DNA of 64,000 nucleotides from Platycnemis pennipes (GCA_933228895.1 OW121848.1:93143470-93207469), one strand, 5' to 3'. Counted from the first letter of the stretch, positions 22,059 through 33,017 are shown. The notes: generated by a model not told the origin, from the sequence alone. A program made the numbers and translations.

Positions 22059-22230
22059 ATCATCATTATTATCATTGGTCAACAATCATAGGATTGGTTT
22101 GACGCAGCTTTCAAGTCAATTCTTCTATCGGCCAACGTTTCCATTGTGACGTAATTCTTCTCTTTTACATTCCTCACTACCTATTCCATGTATCTGGTGG
22201 CTTCCAACGTATTATGTAGATGTAGATGTA
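22059..22230 (+). repeat. Possible SINE-like repeat ending in a LINE-type tail
   Basis: The sequence has GGTCAACAATCATAGGATTGG and a GACGCAGCTTTC block, then CTATCGGCCAACG, and ends GGTGGCTTCCAACGTATTATGTAGATGTAGATG. The final part matches the B tail after the hairpin, while the body matches none of the LINE families here. It may be a non-autonomous element that uses the LINE tail. I could see only this copy in the window. Confidence 0.4.
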
Positions 22231-22285
22231 TCTCATACGAGGCCGACCTTTTCTTATCTTCCCGTTTTCTTTTCCCGTACTAATA

Positions 22286-23283
22286 CATCTACATCTACAT
22301 AATACCCTGCAAGCCACCAGAAAAGTGTGGCAGGGGGTGATTTCTCACCAAACATGCCTACATATTATGCATAAAAAGTAATAGTATTAAAATACCAGTC
22401 AGAACTTCACTATTTAAAAAAGATATAAATTGCAAAGCACACATGCAAAAACATTCTGTTGGTAGGGTTAACTATAAGTACTCATACCAGCATGCAGCTA
22501 CCAATGCTACTCTCCAATTGGACATATTTACCGTTTTTTGCATCTCTAATTTTACGAGGGCAAAAGGACATTTTGACTCTATGAGTTCGGCAATCAATTT
22601 CTCTAATTTTATGATTATGGTCCGGTCTGCCATTGTAAGTTGGGGTTCGCAAAATATCTTTAACATTAACACTGAAAATATTGTCGTGGAATTTATTTAA
22701 GAGATTAAGTCTAAATTTCAACCTGCGATCTGACAATGATCTACACGATACCGTGCAATCCACCGCGAGGGTGTGTGGCAGGGGGTGAAGATCACCAAGC
22801 ATGCACTACTAACATGCAAACAAGAACTAAAGGGCCTCATTTTAACTGTGATTCCCATTTTAATTCATTTAATAGACTGGTTACGCTAATATAATTATCG
22901 TATCGTCCCTTTACAAATCATGCCTATCTTCGCTGCACACGTTCAAGTCCGACTTCGTAGGGATCCCATGCACTGGCAGCATACTCCAAATGAGGTCTTA
23001 CAAGGGAAAAGTAGATGATTTCTCGTACATGATCGTCACATTTCCCCAATACTCTTTTGATGAATCCCAGTTTACGATTAGCTTGACCCATTATTTCACG
23101 TATGCGTTTACCCCAGGAAAGATCATGAGTCAGTTTTATTCCAAGACATTAAATGGATTCCACGTTTTTTATTTCATTATTACTTATTTTTGATGTGCTA
23201 GGAGGAGAACTTTTCTTTTTCCAAAAATTCATTACTACACATTTTTTTATATTTAATCCTAACTGCCATATATCACATCTAAT
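22286..23283 (-). mobile_element. LINE family B copy (older) with a tail-only insertion
   Basis: Piece one (22286-22740) has the tail, 3' UTR and RT C-terminal codons. Piece two (22848-23283) continues to the AASAWDPY and LGFIKRVLGKCDD region and ends near the LGLNIKK codons. Several frameshifts. The gap (22741-22847) is filled by a short family A 3' end. Confidence 0.75.
22741..22847 (-). mobile_element. Family A tail-only insertion (about 107 bp)
   Basis: It consists of a partial hexamer (CTACACGATACC), the hairpin and about 60 bp of the A 3' UTR, on the minus strand, inside the B copy. The flanking B sequence continues on both sides at the GATTCCCATT codons; GAT is repeated at the junctions. 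Confidence 0.7.
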
Positions 23284-23287
23284 ATAT

Positions 23288-23782
23288 AATTAAATGAATT
23301 GAAATGGGAATCATTGTCAGATCGCAGGTTGAAATTTAGACTTAATCTCTTCCACAAATTCCAAGGCAATATTTTCAGTGATGATGTTAAAAATATTTTA
23401 CGAACCCCAACTTACTATGGCAGACTGGACCATAATCATAAAGTTAGAGAAATTGATTGCCGAACTGACCGATTCAAAATGTCCTTTTTCCCTCGCACAA
23501 TAAGAGATACGAATAACGGTAAATATGTCCTATCGGAGAGTAGCAATGAATAGCATTGGTAGCTGCATGTTGGTATGAGTACTTAAAGCTAACCCTACTA
23601 ACAGAATGTTTTTGCATGTTTGCTTTGCAATTTCTATCATTTTTAAATAGTGTAGTTCTGACTACTATATTAATACTATTCCTTTTTTATGCATGATATG
23701 TAGTGCATGTTTGGTGAGAAATCACCCCCTGCCACACGCCCTTGTGGTGGCTTGCAGGGTGTTATGTAGATGTAGATGTAAT
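23288..23782 (+). mobile_element. LINE family B, 5'-truncated copy
   Basis: It contains the last 84 codons (NELKWESLSDRR to SESSNE), the 3' UTR, hairpin and hexamers, nearly identical to B1. It is joined head to head with the older B copy before it. Confidence 0.88.
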
Positions 23783-23789
23783 AGAGGAC

Positions 23790-23935
23790 ACAAAAGGCAG
23801 CATGGCAAAGGGATAGGTAGGTGAAATATGGTAGATAAGTCTGTAGTACATGATGCATGTGTTAATAACAAAAATCTTTCTTACAATGTAGATACTAACC
23901 ATCTAACTGGATTTAAACCTATTTCCTAGCATGTG
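23790..23935 (+). mobile_element. Old family A 3' UTR scrap
   Basis: AGGCAGCATGGCAAAGGGATA and ACATGATGCATGTGTTAATAA match the end of the A ORF and its 3' UTR, but with many changes and no tail. Confidence 0.55.
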
Positions 23936-23941
23936 TCCATT

Positions 23942-25025
23942 CGGGTGTCCCACAAGGTAGTGTGATAGGTCCACTCCTATTCCTTTTGTACATAAATGAT
24001 ATCCATAAGGTGGTAAAAAGTAAGCTTCGTCTATTTGCCGATGACGCAGTAGTGCACAGGGAAATTCTATGCCCAAATGATAAAGAATATTTAAATATTG
24101 ACCTAGAAGCAATTGAAACTTGGTGTGATACATGGCAGTTAGAATTAAACTTTAAAAAATGTCTTGTAATGAACTTTAGGAAAAAGAATAGCTCTCCTCC
24201 TACCACTTACAAAATAAGTAATAATGAATTAACAAACGTGGGATCCATTAAATATCTTGGAATAAGACTGACAAATGATCTTTCCTGGGGTAAACACATT
24301 CGTGAAATAATGGGTCAAGCGAATCGCAAACTGGGTTTCATTAAAAGAGTATTGGGTAAATGTGACGACCATGTACGAGAAATCAGCTACTTTTCCCTTG
24401 TTAGACCTCATTTGGAATATGCTGCCAGTGTATGGGATCCCTACGAAATCGGTTTAAATAACGAACTTGAACGTGTGCAGCGAAGATCGGCAAGATTTGT
24501 AAAGGGTCGGTATGATAACCTTATTAGCGTAACCAGTCTATTAAATGAATTAAATTGGGAATCATTGTCAGATCGCAGGTTGAAATTTAGACTTAATCTC
24601 TTAAACAAATTCCAAGGCAATATTTTCAGTGATGATGTTAATATTTTACGAACCCCAACTTACTACGGCAGACTGGACCATAATCATAAAATTAGAGAAA
24701 TTGATTGCCGAACTGACCGATTCACAATGTCCTTTTTCTCTCGCACAATTAGAGATACGAATAACGGTAAATATGTCCTATCGGAGAGTAGCAATGAATA
24801 GCATTGGTAGCTGCATGTTGGTATGAGTACTTAAAGCTAACCCTACTAACAGAATGTTTTTGCATGTTTGCTTTGCAATTTCTATCTTTTTTAAATAGTG
24901 TAGTTCTGACTACTATATTAATACTATTCCTTTTTTATGCATGCTATGTGGTGCACGTTATTAAGCAATCACCCCCTGCCACACACCCTTGTGGTGGCTT
25001 GCAGGGTATTATGTAGATGTAGATG
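23942..25025 (+). mobile_element. LINE family B copy B5 with open RT half
   Basis: It starts at GVPQGSVIGP of the RT and is open to SESSNE at 24801 (about 285 codons). It carries the FADD motif, the thumb region and the C-terminal domain. Differences from B1 include VNILRTP (one Lys codon lost) and LLNKFQ for LFHKFQ. The 3' UTR has a distinctive GCATGCTATGTGGTGCACG that it shares only with B6 at 28656-29247. No endonuclease and no upstream RT motifs. Confidence 0.88.
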
Positions 25026-25122
25026 AATATCCTAGTTGCATGTCAATAGTGCATGTTTTACTGATCTTCACCCTTGCCACACACCCTCTGCCTTGCAGGG
25101 TGTCGCGTAGATTTAGATGTAA
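25026..25122 (+). mobile_element. Old family A tail next to B5
   Basis: TAGTTGCATGTCAATAGTGC leads to a hairpin with a deletion (CACCCTCTGCCTTGCAGGG) and ends CGCGTAGATTTAGATG. The same diverged tail also follows B6 at 29248-29346, with the same deletion. Confidence 0.75.
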
Positions 25123-25739
25123 ATAAAGACTTTAAGCTAACCCAACTAACAGCATGTTTTAGAAAGCTTGCTTTGCTTTTTTTATCTTTTTATAAATGGT
25201 TAGTTTTAGATCAGAATATAAATACATACTAATCCTTTTTATTCATACGTAATTCATGTTTGCAGTGTATTCACCACCGCCACACACCTATATGGCTTGC
25301 AGGCATGGGCGTAGCCAGGGAATTTGGCTGGGGGGGGCCATGGGACCACCCACCCTCCGGAGGGTCTGGGGGGTACCCCCACTTCAAGAGGGGGTGTTTC
25401 TCCCCCGGAACTGTTTTTGAATTTAAGCTTCTCAGAACTGAAATTAAGCCTAATTGCTGATGACGTTTTTGTAAAATACTGAAAGGGATTTTTGTAGGCT
25501 AGAAAATGATCATACCGAGTTGGAAAATAAAATAGCTTTTATTTTCACCGAGGATTCACACATTTTCAGAGGGATCATAGTAAACTTTGGGATGGTTATA
25601 TGCTAATAAATTAAATACTCACAACTTCAATATTAATTAAGTGAAAACAAAGAAAACAAACAAAAATGTTGGTTAATAGGAATTTTTTTTGACAAAAAAG
25701 TTTAATTAATGGTAGTGCTGGGAACCCTTTCTTTAACAA

Positions 25740-28130
25740 ATTTTTTTTCGATGTGAAGAATGGATGGCTTTGAAAATCTTGATTGGCCGGTTGTAGACCG
25801 AACCCACGACTTGATTCTTCGCATGACTGAAAAACTTCTTTCACATCCACCCTGACGGGCAGGCCGATTGCTACTTAGAGAAGTCTGTAAACATTCGGCA
25901 TGATATCTTCATTTATTTCTGCTCTGACATTTTTAAGTTTGACCTCTACTTTCTTGTTTTTTAATATATTTCTTAATACTGTTGCCTCGGCATTTAAGAA
26001 ATGAGTATCAAGATTCAAAATTTCATTGTAATGTGAGCGTTTACTCCGAACCGAAATCGCAATTTGGTGCACGAAATTGTTAGATGGAAACGAAAAAAGA
26101 TATTTAGTGAAAAAATTAATCTTCTAACCACAACCATTCACTCATAAATCAAAAATTAATATAAGCAAAAGGTGACGCCCACCGAAAAAGCTGCTGTGAT
26201 AACATTGACGTCATTTTCCTCCCGTCCTTGACTGCTCTTATAGGAGGGGGAGGGAGTGGAGGGGTATTCTCGGAAGGTCTGCTCGCACAGATGCTGTCGT
26301 AACTGCTCCGATTGGCAGAGTCAGCTGTGTCCCCCCTATGCGATAAAGCAAAGTAGCTTCGCGGGCTCAGTTGTGATTGGAAGAAGTCGATATACGTCAG
26401 AGGTTGCACCACACCCACTTTTCCGAGAGGGTTAAAAAACATCAGTTTTTCGCCTCCTATAACTCGAGAAATAGTTGACGAATCAAAAAACGGAAAAATA
26501 CTGGTCTTTTTATTTTACAAACGCTATCATATTCGGCAATAAAAAAATATGGTAAACGACCCCATTATTAATGAAATCTTCAGCTACAGTCAAGTTCAAC
26601 TGTGTAATGGCATCCACTGCCTTTGCCAGGGGAACAGACCCAAACCTGTGCTGAAAATGTGAAATAATGTTATCCAAAACCCTGTTGTACACATTGATTT
26701 CCCAGTAATCTCCAGTGTTGGGGTTGGTGTCAGATGGTAGGTCAGTCAGCTGGCTTTTTCCTACGGTAGTTTCAACATAGTAAACGCTCATTTTTGCGGG
26801 TGGCTGCCGCCTTCTTTTCTTTGAGACAGACACAGGCTCTAGCAAAATGTCGTTGCTGTTCGCAAATTCTACTATCTCGGCACATAAACCATCAAAATTA
26901 TTTCCGCTCTCTGCGAAAGTAGTTTGAATGCTGGTAATAACTGAACTTGCTCTCCCGAGCGTCGCACCTGGGCCTTGCAAATACTCAGCACGTTGGTCAC
27001 CGATAAAACTGAATGTATTACGAAAAGATTAACGACGAATTCAGGTTGTGCGATAGATCTCAACAAACCGATGTCCTCCACCATACCCCCTTGCATCTCG
27101 TGCAGCGTTGATTTCCTCCTCAAGGGCTTCTTTGATTGCGTTGAAGTTATTTATTACAACGTTACAATTTGTGTAACGGCCGCACCATCTTGTACTACTT
27201 AAGCTCCCCATTTCTTTCCCACCCTTAATTCCTAGCTTCTTTTGAATCTCTGCTAAGATGGCATGATTACCAGGTTGTGAATAGTGCACATGGAGGGCTT
27301 CAAGAGTATTGAAGAAAATGTAAGCTGACTGGACATCAGACAGCGGCCAAATTTACTTTGTGAGCTAAGCAGTGGATATAAATTGCCTGTGGGTGTACCT
27401 CTTTCATTTTCACCTGGAGACCTGCGTTATTGCCTGAAATTACGCTGGCACCAACGTATGATTGTCCAATCATTGGTATATTGTCCAAGCTGTATTTCGT
27501 CAAAAAATCTTGAATCATTTGGCTTAGCGACTCGGAATCTCTTGCTGTGGAACAATTTAAGAAACCCAGAAACCTTTCGATGGGCTCCAATCCTCTTACG
27601 TATGTACCTCAAAACTACTGACAACTGTTCTTCTTTGTAACATTTGGCTTCATCAACCATCAATGAATAAAACCCACACTCCCGAACTTCCTTTACAATT
27701 TCTTGAAGAGTTAGACCCGCTGAAACTTCTATCATTTCGTTCAGAACCGTTGGCCTGCAGTAGTTAAGTCACTGCTCAAAATGTTTTGCAAAAAAGTCAT
27801 CATACTTCGCAAAAAGCTTACACAATTCAACAAAGTTTCCCCTATTCCGAGATTCAGAGCTCTCATCATGTTCTCCCAGTGGCATGCCTTGACAACTGAG
27901 ATACGAAATGATGTCAGGTACTTCTGCCAAGTGACGTTTTTTCTCTTCAATCTCTTCTTTACTCTGATTTAAGACTCTGTCGTGTACAGTACCAGATGCA
28001 TTAGCCATTTGGTACCCCAGATACTTTTGATGACAATCCGAATGAGATCCTGATTTTTCGTGTTTTTCGATCGCATCTTTTAATTTTTCCATTTGCAAAA
28101 CCCCATTTAAATTACCCTAGCCCCCCCTGG
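25740..28130 (-). pseudogene. hAT transposase (ZMYM1-like, DUF4371 type), degraded
   Basis: Reading from 28130 down: GFCKWKN and EKHEKSGSHSDCHQK (N-terminal), SCQGMPLGEHDESSESRNRGNF and DEAKCYKEEQLSVVLRYI (DUF4371-type), SYVGASVISGNNAGLQVKM with IHCLAHKVNLAAV (RNase H-like core), LSSTRWCGRY, HRFGSVPLAKAVDAITQL, then after the inserted element NLDTHFLNAEATVLRN, and finally CERSFSVMRRIKSWVRS (hAT dimerisation motif, about 25750-25830). These parts lie in different frames, so at least five frameshifts are present, besides the insertion. The family assignment is from the dimerisation motif, the CLAHKVNL motif and the 8-bp target duplication. It cannot encode an active transposase. Confidence 0.88.
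26037..26565. mobile_element. 0.5-kb inverted-terminal element (copy 1), inserted in hAT
   Basis: This block is about 95% identical to 40817-41357. Both copies end with short inverted termini: the right end CGTTTACCAT/CGACCCCATTATT and the left end with GGGGGCGTTTAC (GTGAGCGTTTAC here). The transposase reading continues on each side (EDFINN before, NEILNLD after), so the boundaries are sharp. It has no transposase-like frame, so it is non-autonomous. The superfamily is not clear; the target duplication is imperfect. Confidence 0.7.
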
Positions 28131-28655
28131 TTGTGGGGGGGTCGCCCTCCCCAGAAGGGAATTTTTAACGTTCTTATTTACTTTCTTTATTAACTTTCGT
28201 TCACACGAGCCACAAATTCAGGTAACCTGCGCCAAACCTAGTAACTCAATGCTGGTAAAATCAGTTTACCAGCGTTTATCCAAGCTGTGTTCATAGGACG
28301 AACTTGATACTCAAGTTACTAGCATATAGGTACGGGTTACTGGCTTTCTAACCTAGTAGTGTGAACGGGGCCAAAGGGACCGCACCGCCGTGCTGTGGCT
28401 CGGCCGCAGACGAGCGGTTGCCAGCGCTGTGTGAAGCGTGACCACCACAATTTCGATTCTTCAAAATTTTCTGGGGGGGGGCCACGAGCCTTCTGGGGGG
28501 GGCCTGGCCCCCCCAGGGACCCTCCTAGCTACGCCCATGCTTGCAGGGTATTATGTACATGTAGATGAAGCTCTCTTCTTACTCGCATTTGCAGAAGATG
28601 AAGACTGTTAAAGGTATATGATACGAAATCCTATGATTTATATCCTATGAATTAT

Positions 28656-29247
28656 ATGATTCCTACGAAATCGGTCTAAGTAATGAACTTGAACGTGTGC
28701 AGCGAAGATCGGCAAGATTTGTAAAGGGACGATACGATAATTATATTAGCGTAACCAGTCTATTAAATGAATTGAAATGGGAATCATTGTCAGATCGCAG
28801 GTTGAAATTTAGACTTAATCTCTTCCACAAATTCCAAGGCAATATTTTCAGTGATGATGTTAAAAATATTTTACGAACCCCAACTTACTATGGCAGACTG
28901 GACCATAATCATAAAGTTAGAGAAATTGATTGCCGAACTGACCGATTCAAAATGTCCTTTTTCCCTCGCACTATAAGAGATACGAATAACGGTAAATATG
29001 TCCTATCGGAGAGTAGCAATGAATAGCATTGGTAGCTGCATGTTGGTATGAGTACTTAAAGCTAACCCTACTAACAGAATGTTTTTGCATGTTTGCTTTG
29101 CAATTTCTATCTTTTTTAAATAGTGTAGTTCTGACTACTATATTAATACTATTCCTTTTTTATGCATGCTATGTGGTGCACGTTATTAAGCAATCACCCC
29201 CTGCCACACACCCTTGTGGTGGCTTGCAGGGTATTATGTAGATGTAG
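28656..29247 (+). mobile_element. LINE family B copy B6
   Basis: It starts at the SVWDPYE codons (YEIGLSNELE) and is open to SESSNE at 29026. The 3' UTR, hairpin and hexamers follow. The 3' UTR shares the special GCATGCTATGTGGTGCACGTT variant with B5, although the coding part is closer to B1. Confidence 0.88.
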
Positions 29248-29346
29248 ATGAATATCCTAGTTGCATGTCAATAGTGCATGTTTTACTGATCTTCACCCTT
29301 GCCACACACCCTCTGCCTTGCAGGGTGTCGCGTAGATTTAGATGTA
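29248..29346 (+). mobile_element. Old family A tail next to B6
   Basis: Identical over its length to the tail after B5 (25026-25122), including the deleted hairpin (CCCTCTGCCTTGCAGGG) and the CGCGTAGATTTAGATG end. See the finding on possible 3' transduction. Confidence 0.78.
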
Positions 29347-29355
29347 GATGATTAT

Positions 29356-29503
29356 ATCTTTTTAAATAGTGTAGTTCTGACTACTATATTAATACTATTC
29401 CTTTTTTATGCATGATATGTAGTGCATGTTTGGTGAGCAATCACCCCCTGCCACACACCCTTGTGGTGGCTTGCAGGGTATTATGTAGATGTAGATGTAG
29501 ATG
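29356..29503 (+). mobile_element. LINE family B, 3' UTR and tail only (148 bp)
   Basis: It has the last ~80 bp of the B 3' UTR, the hairpin and three hexamers, nearly identical to B1. No coding sequence. Confidence 0.8.
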
Positions 29504-30062
29504 AGCATGCAATACTTTCTTATTAAAAAGAATTCCATTATTTAGATATAGATGTACCATTCAATCTTTTATAAAATTTTTCTCTCTCGACAGTCTACTT
29601 CAATCCGAGACTGCTTGTTCTGCATGATACTCCAGCAAGTTACGTCACATAGCAGAGTAGGCTTACAGGAGAGGAGTCTTTTTGAGGGGTTCAGCCGCGA
29701 CCGAATCGCAGACGGAATCAGGCACTCTTGCGACATGGTACCCTTCTGCCGCAGCTGCCTTCGCCTCCTGTTGCCAGGCAGACTGACCCATTTCACATCC
29801 GTCTTTGGAAACAATATCTGAGCTCAGCCAGTCGAATATTCCAAGGATTATTCCGGGAAACAACGCCAAGGAAATAAAATGCCGTATTGAAAGATTTTAA
29901 CCTTTAAAAATGCTCCCGAAATTGCCTAAAATATGTAGTACGATATTTACAGTCATAGAACCGTAGGAGTTTTTTTAAGCAGAAACGAATTACTTTGGAC
30001 GAATATGAAACCCGAATTGTACTAGTTAACAGCATATCTCGGCATGTGTAGCAAACCGTAGA
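29504..30062. other. Unassigned, with a possible minus-strand exon
   Basis: No LINE match. A minus-strand open stretch (about 29663-29869) has balanced codon use, with DGCEMGQSAWQQEAKAAAAE and PDSVCDSVAAEP, but also an open overlapping frame on the same strand. I recognise no family. Confidence 0.35.
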
Positions 30063-30975
30063 TCAACATCTACACGATACCCTGCAAGCCACCGCGAGGG
30101 TATGTGGCAGGGGGTGGAGATCACCAAGCATGCACTACTGACATGAAAACAAGCAACTAAAATGGCTCATGCAACTTGATTGCTAGTAATTATAGTATTT
30201 AAGGGGTTAATACATGCATCATGCACTACAGACTACTCTTAAAATATTTCACCTACCTATCCTTACTTACACAAATTCCAAGGCAATATTTTCAGTGATG
30301 ATATTAAAAATATTTTAAGAACCCCAACTTACTATGGCAGACTGGACCATAATCATAAAGTTAGAGAGATTGATTGCCGAACTGACCGATTCAAAATGTC
30401 CTTTTTCCCTCGCACAATTAGAGATACGAATAATGGTAAATATGTCCTATCGGAGAGTAGCAATGAATAGCATTGGTAGCTGCATGTTGGAATGAGTACT
30501 TAAAGCTAACCCTAGTAACAGAATGTTTTTGCATGTTTGCTTTGCAATTTTTATCTTTTTTAAACAGTGTAGTTCTGACTGGTATATTAATACTATTTCT
30601 TCTTAATGCATGATATGTAGTGCATGTTTGGTGAGAAATCACCCCCTGCCACACACCCTCGTGGTGGCTTGCAGGGTATTATGTAGATGTAGATGTAGAT
30701 CCCTTTGCTATGCTGCCTATTCTTTTCTCTTATAGTACGGGGGGAAAATTCCATTTTTAATCTATCGTTACGACGATCTTAATCTTATTTATCTGGTCGA
30801 ATCTAGCATAATATTCTGGTTTTTTTAATATGTGCCTAACATCTTCAGTAAAGCTATCCGATTGAAATTTCTCTAATAGATTTAATCTGTACTTTAACCT
30901 ACGTTCTGATAATGATTCCCACCCTAATTCTTGTATTAATTATGATACACTACCCAACCTATTGTAACACACTTC
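30063..30975 (-). mobile_element. LINE family A copy A8, split by a B insertion
   Basis: Piece one (30063-30258) has tail, hairpin and 3' UTR up to the ACCTACCTATCC point. Piece two (30700-30975) continues with CCCTTTGCTATGCTGCC and the RT C-terminal codons back to ELGWESLSER and NRLG. Several changes break the frame. The B copy between is on the plus strand. Confidence 0.8.
30259..30699 (+). mobile_element. LINE family B copy B7, inserted in A8
   Basis: It starts at the HKFQGNIFSDD codons and includes SESSNE, the 3' UTR, hairpin and hexamers. About eight bases of unclear origin (TTACTTAC) mark its 5' junction. Because it lies inside an A copy, B was still mobile after that A insertion. Confidence 0.82.
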
Positions 30976-31965
30976 ATCTACATCTACTCTACATAATACC
31001 CTGCCAGCCACCATAAAAGTGTGTGGCAGAGTGTAAACTCTCACCAAACATGCACTACATATCATGCATAAAAAAGGATTAGTAGGTACTTGCATAGGTA
31101 CTGTCCAAACTACGGTGTTTAAAAAAAGATGAAAATAGCAAAGCATAACACACAAAAATATGCTGTTAATTGGGTTAGCTTTAAGTCCTTACACCAACAT
31201 GCACCTGCCAATGTTATCCATTGCTACACTCGTACTGGATATATTTACCGTTATTCATATCCCTAATATTACGAGGAAAAAAGGACATTTTGAATCTGTC
31301 AGTTCGGCAATCAATTTCTCTAATTTTGTGATTATGGTCCAGTCTGCCATAGTAAGTTGGGGTCCGCAAAATATTTTAAACATCATCACTGAAAATATGG
31401 TTTGGAATTTGTTTAAGAGATTGAGTCTAAATTTCAACCTGCGATCTGACAATGATTCCCATTTCAATTCATTTAATAGACTGGTTACGCTAATAAGTTT
31501 ATCATACCGTCCCTTTACAAATCTTAACGATCTTCGCTGCACACGTTCAAGTTCTTTATTTAGACCGATTTCGTAGGGATCCCATACACTGGCAGCATAT
31601 TCCAAATGAGGACTTACAAGGGAAAAGAAGCTGATTTCTCGTACATGATCGTCACATTTACTCAGTACTCTTTTGATGAATCCCAGTTTAGGATTCGCTT
31701 GACCCATCATTTAACGTGTGTTTACCCCATGAAAGATCATGTGTGAGTCTTATTAATAGATATTTAATGGTATCCACGTTAGTTAATTCATTATTACTTA
31801 TTTTGTAAGTGATAGGAGGAGAGCTATTCTTTTTCCAAAAATTCATACAAGACTTTTTTTAAAGTTTAATTCTAACTGCCATGTATCCCACCAAGTTTCA
31901 ATTGCTTGTAGGTCAATATTTAAATATTCTTTATCATTTGGGCATAGAATTTCCCTGTACACTAC
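30974..31965 (-). mobile_element. LINE B-prime copy, about 1 kb
   Basis: The tail is mutated (CTACATCTACTCTACATAATACC and CACCATAAAAG). The 3' UTR and RT C-terminal half follow (PRNIRDMNN, LKWESLSDRR, WDPYEIGLNKELE, LGFIKRVLSKCDD, up to the FADD-proximal codons near 31965). Frame partly open (31255-31710) but with shifts and stops. Confidence 0.8.
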
Positions 31966-32310
31966 TACGTCATAGTTTTACTTAAGATATTAGGCATATA
32001 TTAAACACACCAGCGTATTATGCTAGATTCGACCAGATAAATAAGATTCAAAATGTCATTTTTCCCCGTACTATAAGAGAACACAATGGGCAGCCTAGCA
32101 GAGCGATACGTAGGTGAAATATAGTCAGAGTAGTCTGTATTGCTTGATGCATGTGTTAACAACCTTAATTACTATGTAGATACTAACAATCTAGTTGCAT
32201 GACACCCTATAGTAGCTTGTTTGCATGTCAATAATGCATGCTTTGTGATCTTCACCCTTTGCCACACACCCTCGCGGTGGCTTGCAGGGTATCGTGTAGA
32301 TGTAGATTGT
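31966..32310 (+). mobile_element. Old family A 3' fragment
   Basis: GTTTTACTTAAGATATTAGGC matches the SFTEDVRH codons of A, then CCAGCGTATTATGCTAGATTC, the 3' UTR, and a complete hairpin and hexamer tail at 32261-32308. The coding part has deletions. Confidence 0.72.
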
Positions 32311-32729
32311 GCGAGAAAAAATAAATTCCTGAATATCTGTCAAACAATTCATCTCTCTAATTATAAAAAATGATGATAGAGACTTTATTAATACTTTTAG
32401 AACATATAACGTCTAACCAGCGAAGTCGTCGTCCTACTTCACGATATTGCATTGTAAAGTATAAACACGCTTGCGTTCTGATTGTCTCGTCAAAAACCAT
32501 TTTTCTTTTCATATGCGGCTCTCTGCGTTTTCCGTTTGTCTGCAAGCTTTTCTTCTCACTTTAACAAATCCTCAATTATCACTTAAAGACCATGCGTGTT
32601 TTCTGGTATAATACCCACTTCATATGACTTTTCGCACTTATACCTATTAATAAACACCCATTCACCTCTAAGAAACTGGTGACGATAATATGCCTCTTAA
32701 TATTATTCATATATTTCACCAACAACAAT
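32311..32729. other. Unassigned DNA
   Basis: No repeat or coding match. Open frames on both strands around 32357-32564 overlap each other and I recognise neither. Confidence 0.45.
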
Positions 32730-33017
32730 GGTGGGGCTTGCAAATGGATAGGTAGGTGAGATATTGTTAGTCTGTAGTGCATAATGCATGCACTGACATT
32801 TCTAACCCATGTATGGTAGGTGAATACAAATAAAAGCTTTAGATAAATTCCATTATAACCAATAACTCTTTACTACGAAGTGGATACTAACCATCTAGCT
32901 GCATGTGACCCTGTTATATAAGTAATTTTTTCCTAGTAGCCTAGTTGCACGTTAATAATGCATGACTGGCGATCGTCACCCACTGCCACACACCCTCAAG
33001 GTGGCTTGCAGGGTAGA
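32730..33017 (+). mobile_element. Old family A-like 3' UTR and tail
   Basis: AATGGATAGGTAGGTGAGATA and GTCTGTAGTGCATAATGC match the A end region; the hairpin (CTGCCACACACCCTCAAGGTG) and GCAGGGTAG close it at 33017. Highly diverged with insertions. Confidence 0.6.

Larger units (their letters stand above)
25304..28539 (-). mobile_element. hAT-superfamily DNA transposon, 3.2 kb
   Basis: The ends are inverted: CATGGGCGTAGCCAGGG at the left and CTAGCTACGCCCATG at the right. The 8-bp CTTGCAGG is present on both sides (25296-25303 and 28540-28547), the standard hAT duplication size. Both ends are followed inward by G/C-rich runs (GGGGGGGCC and GGCCCCCCC). The transposase relic lies on the minus strand, and a 0.5-kb inverted-terminal element (26037-26565) has inserted in it. 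Length and ends are complete, but the gene is broken. Confidence 0.93.
25128..28567 (+). mobile_element. B-prime LINE tail split by a hAT element
   Basis: 25128-25303 is a B-prime 3' UTR and the first half of the hairpin, ending ATGGCTTGCAGG. The hairpin resumes at 28540 (CTTGCAGGGTATTATG) and ends in hexamers at about 28567. The hAT element at 25304-28539 sits exactly within the hairpin's GCAGGG arm. Confidence 0.8.
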
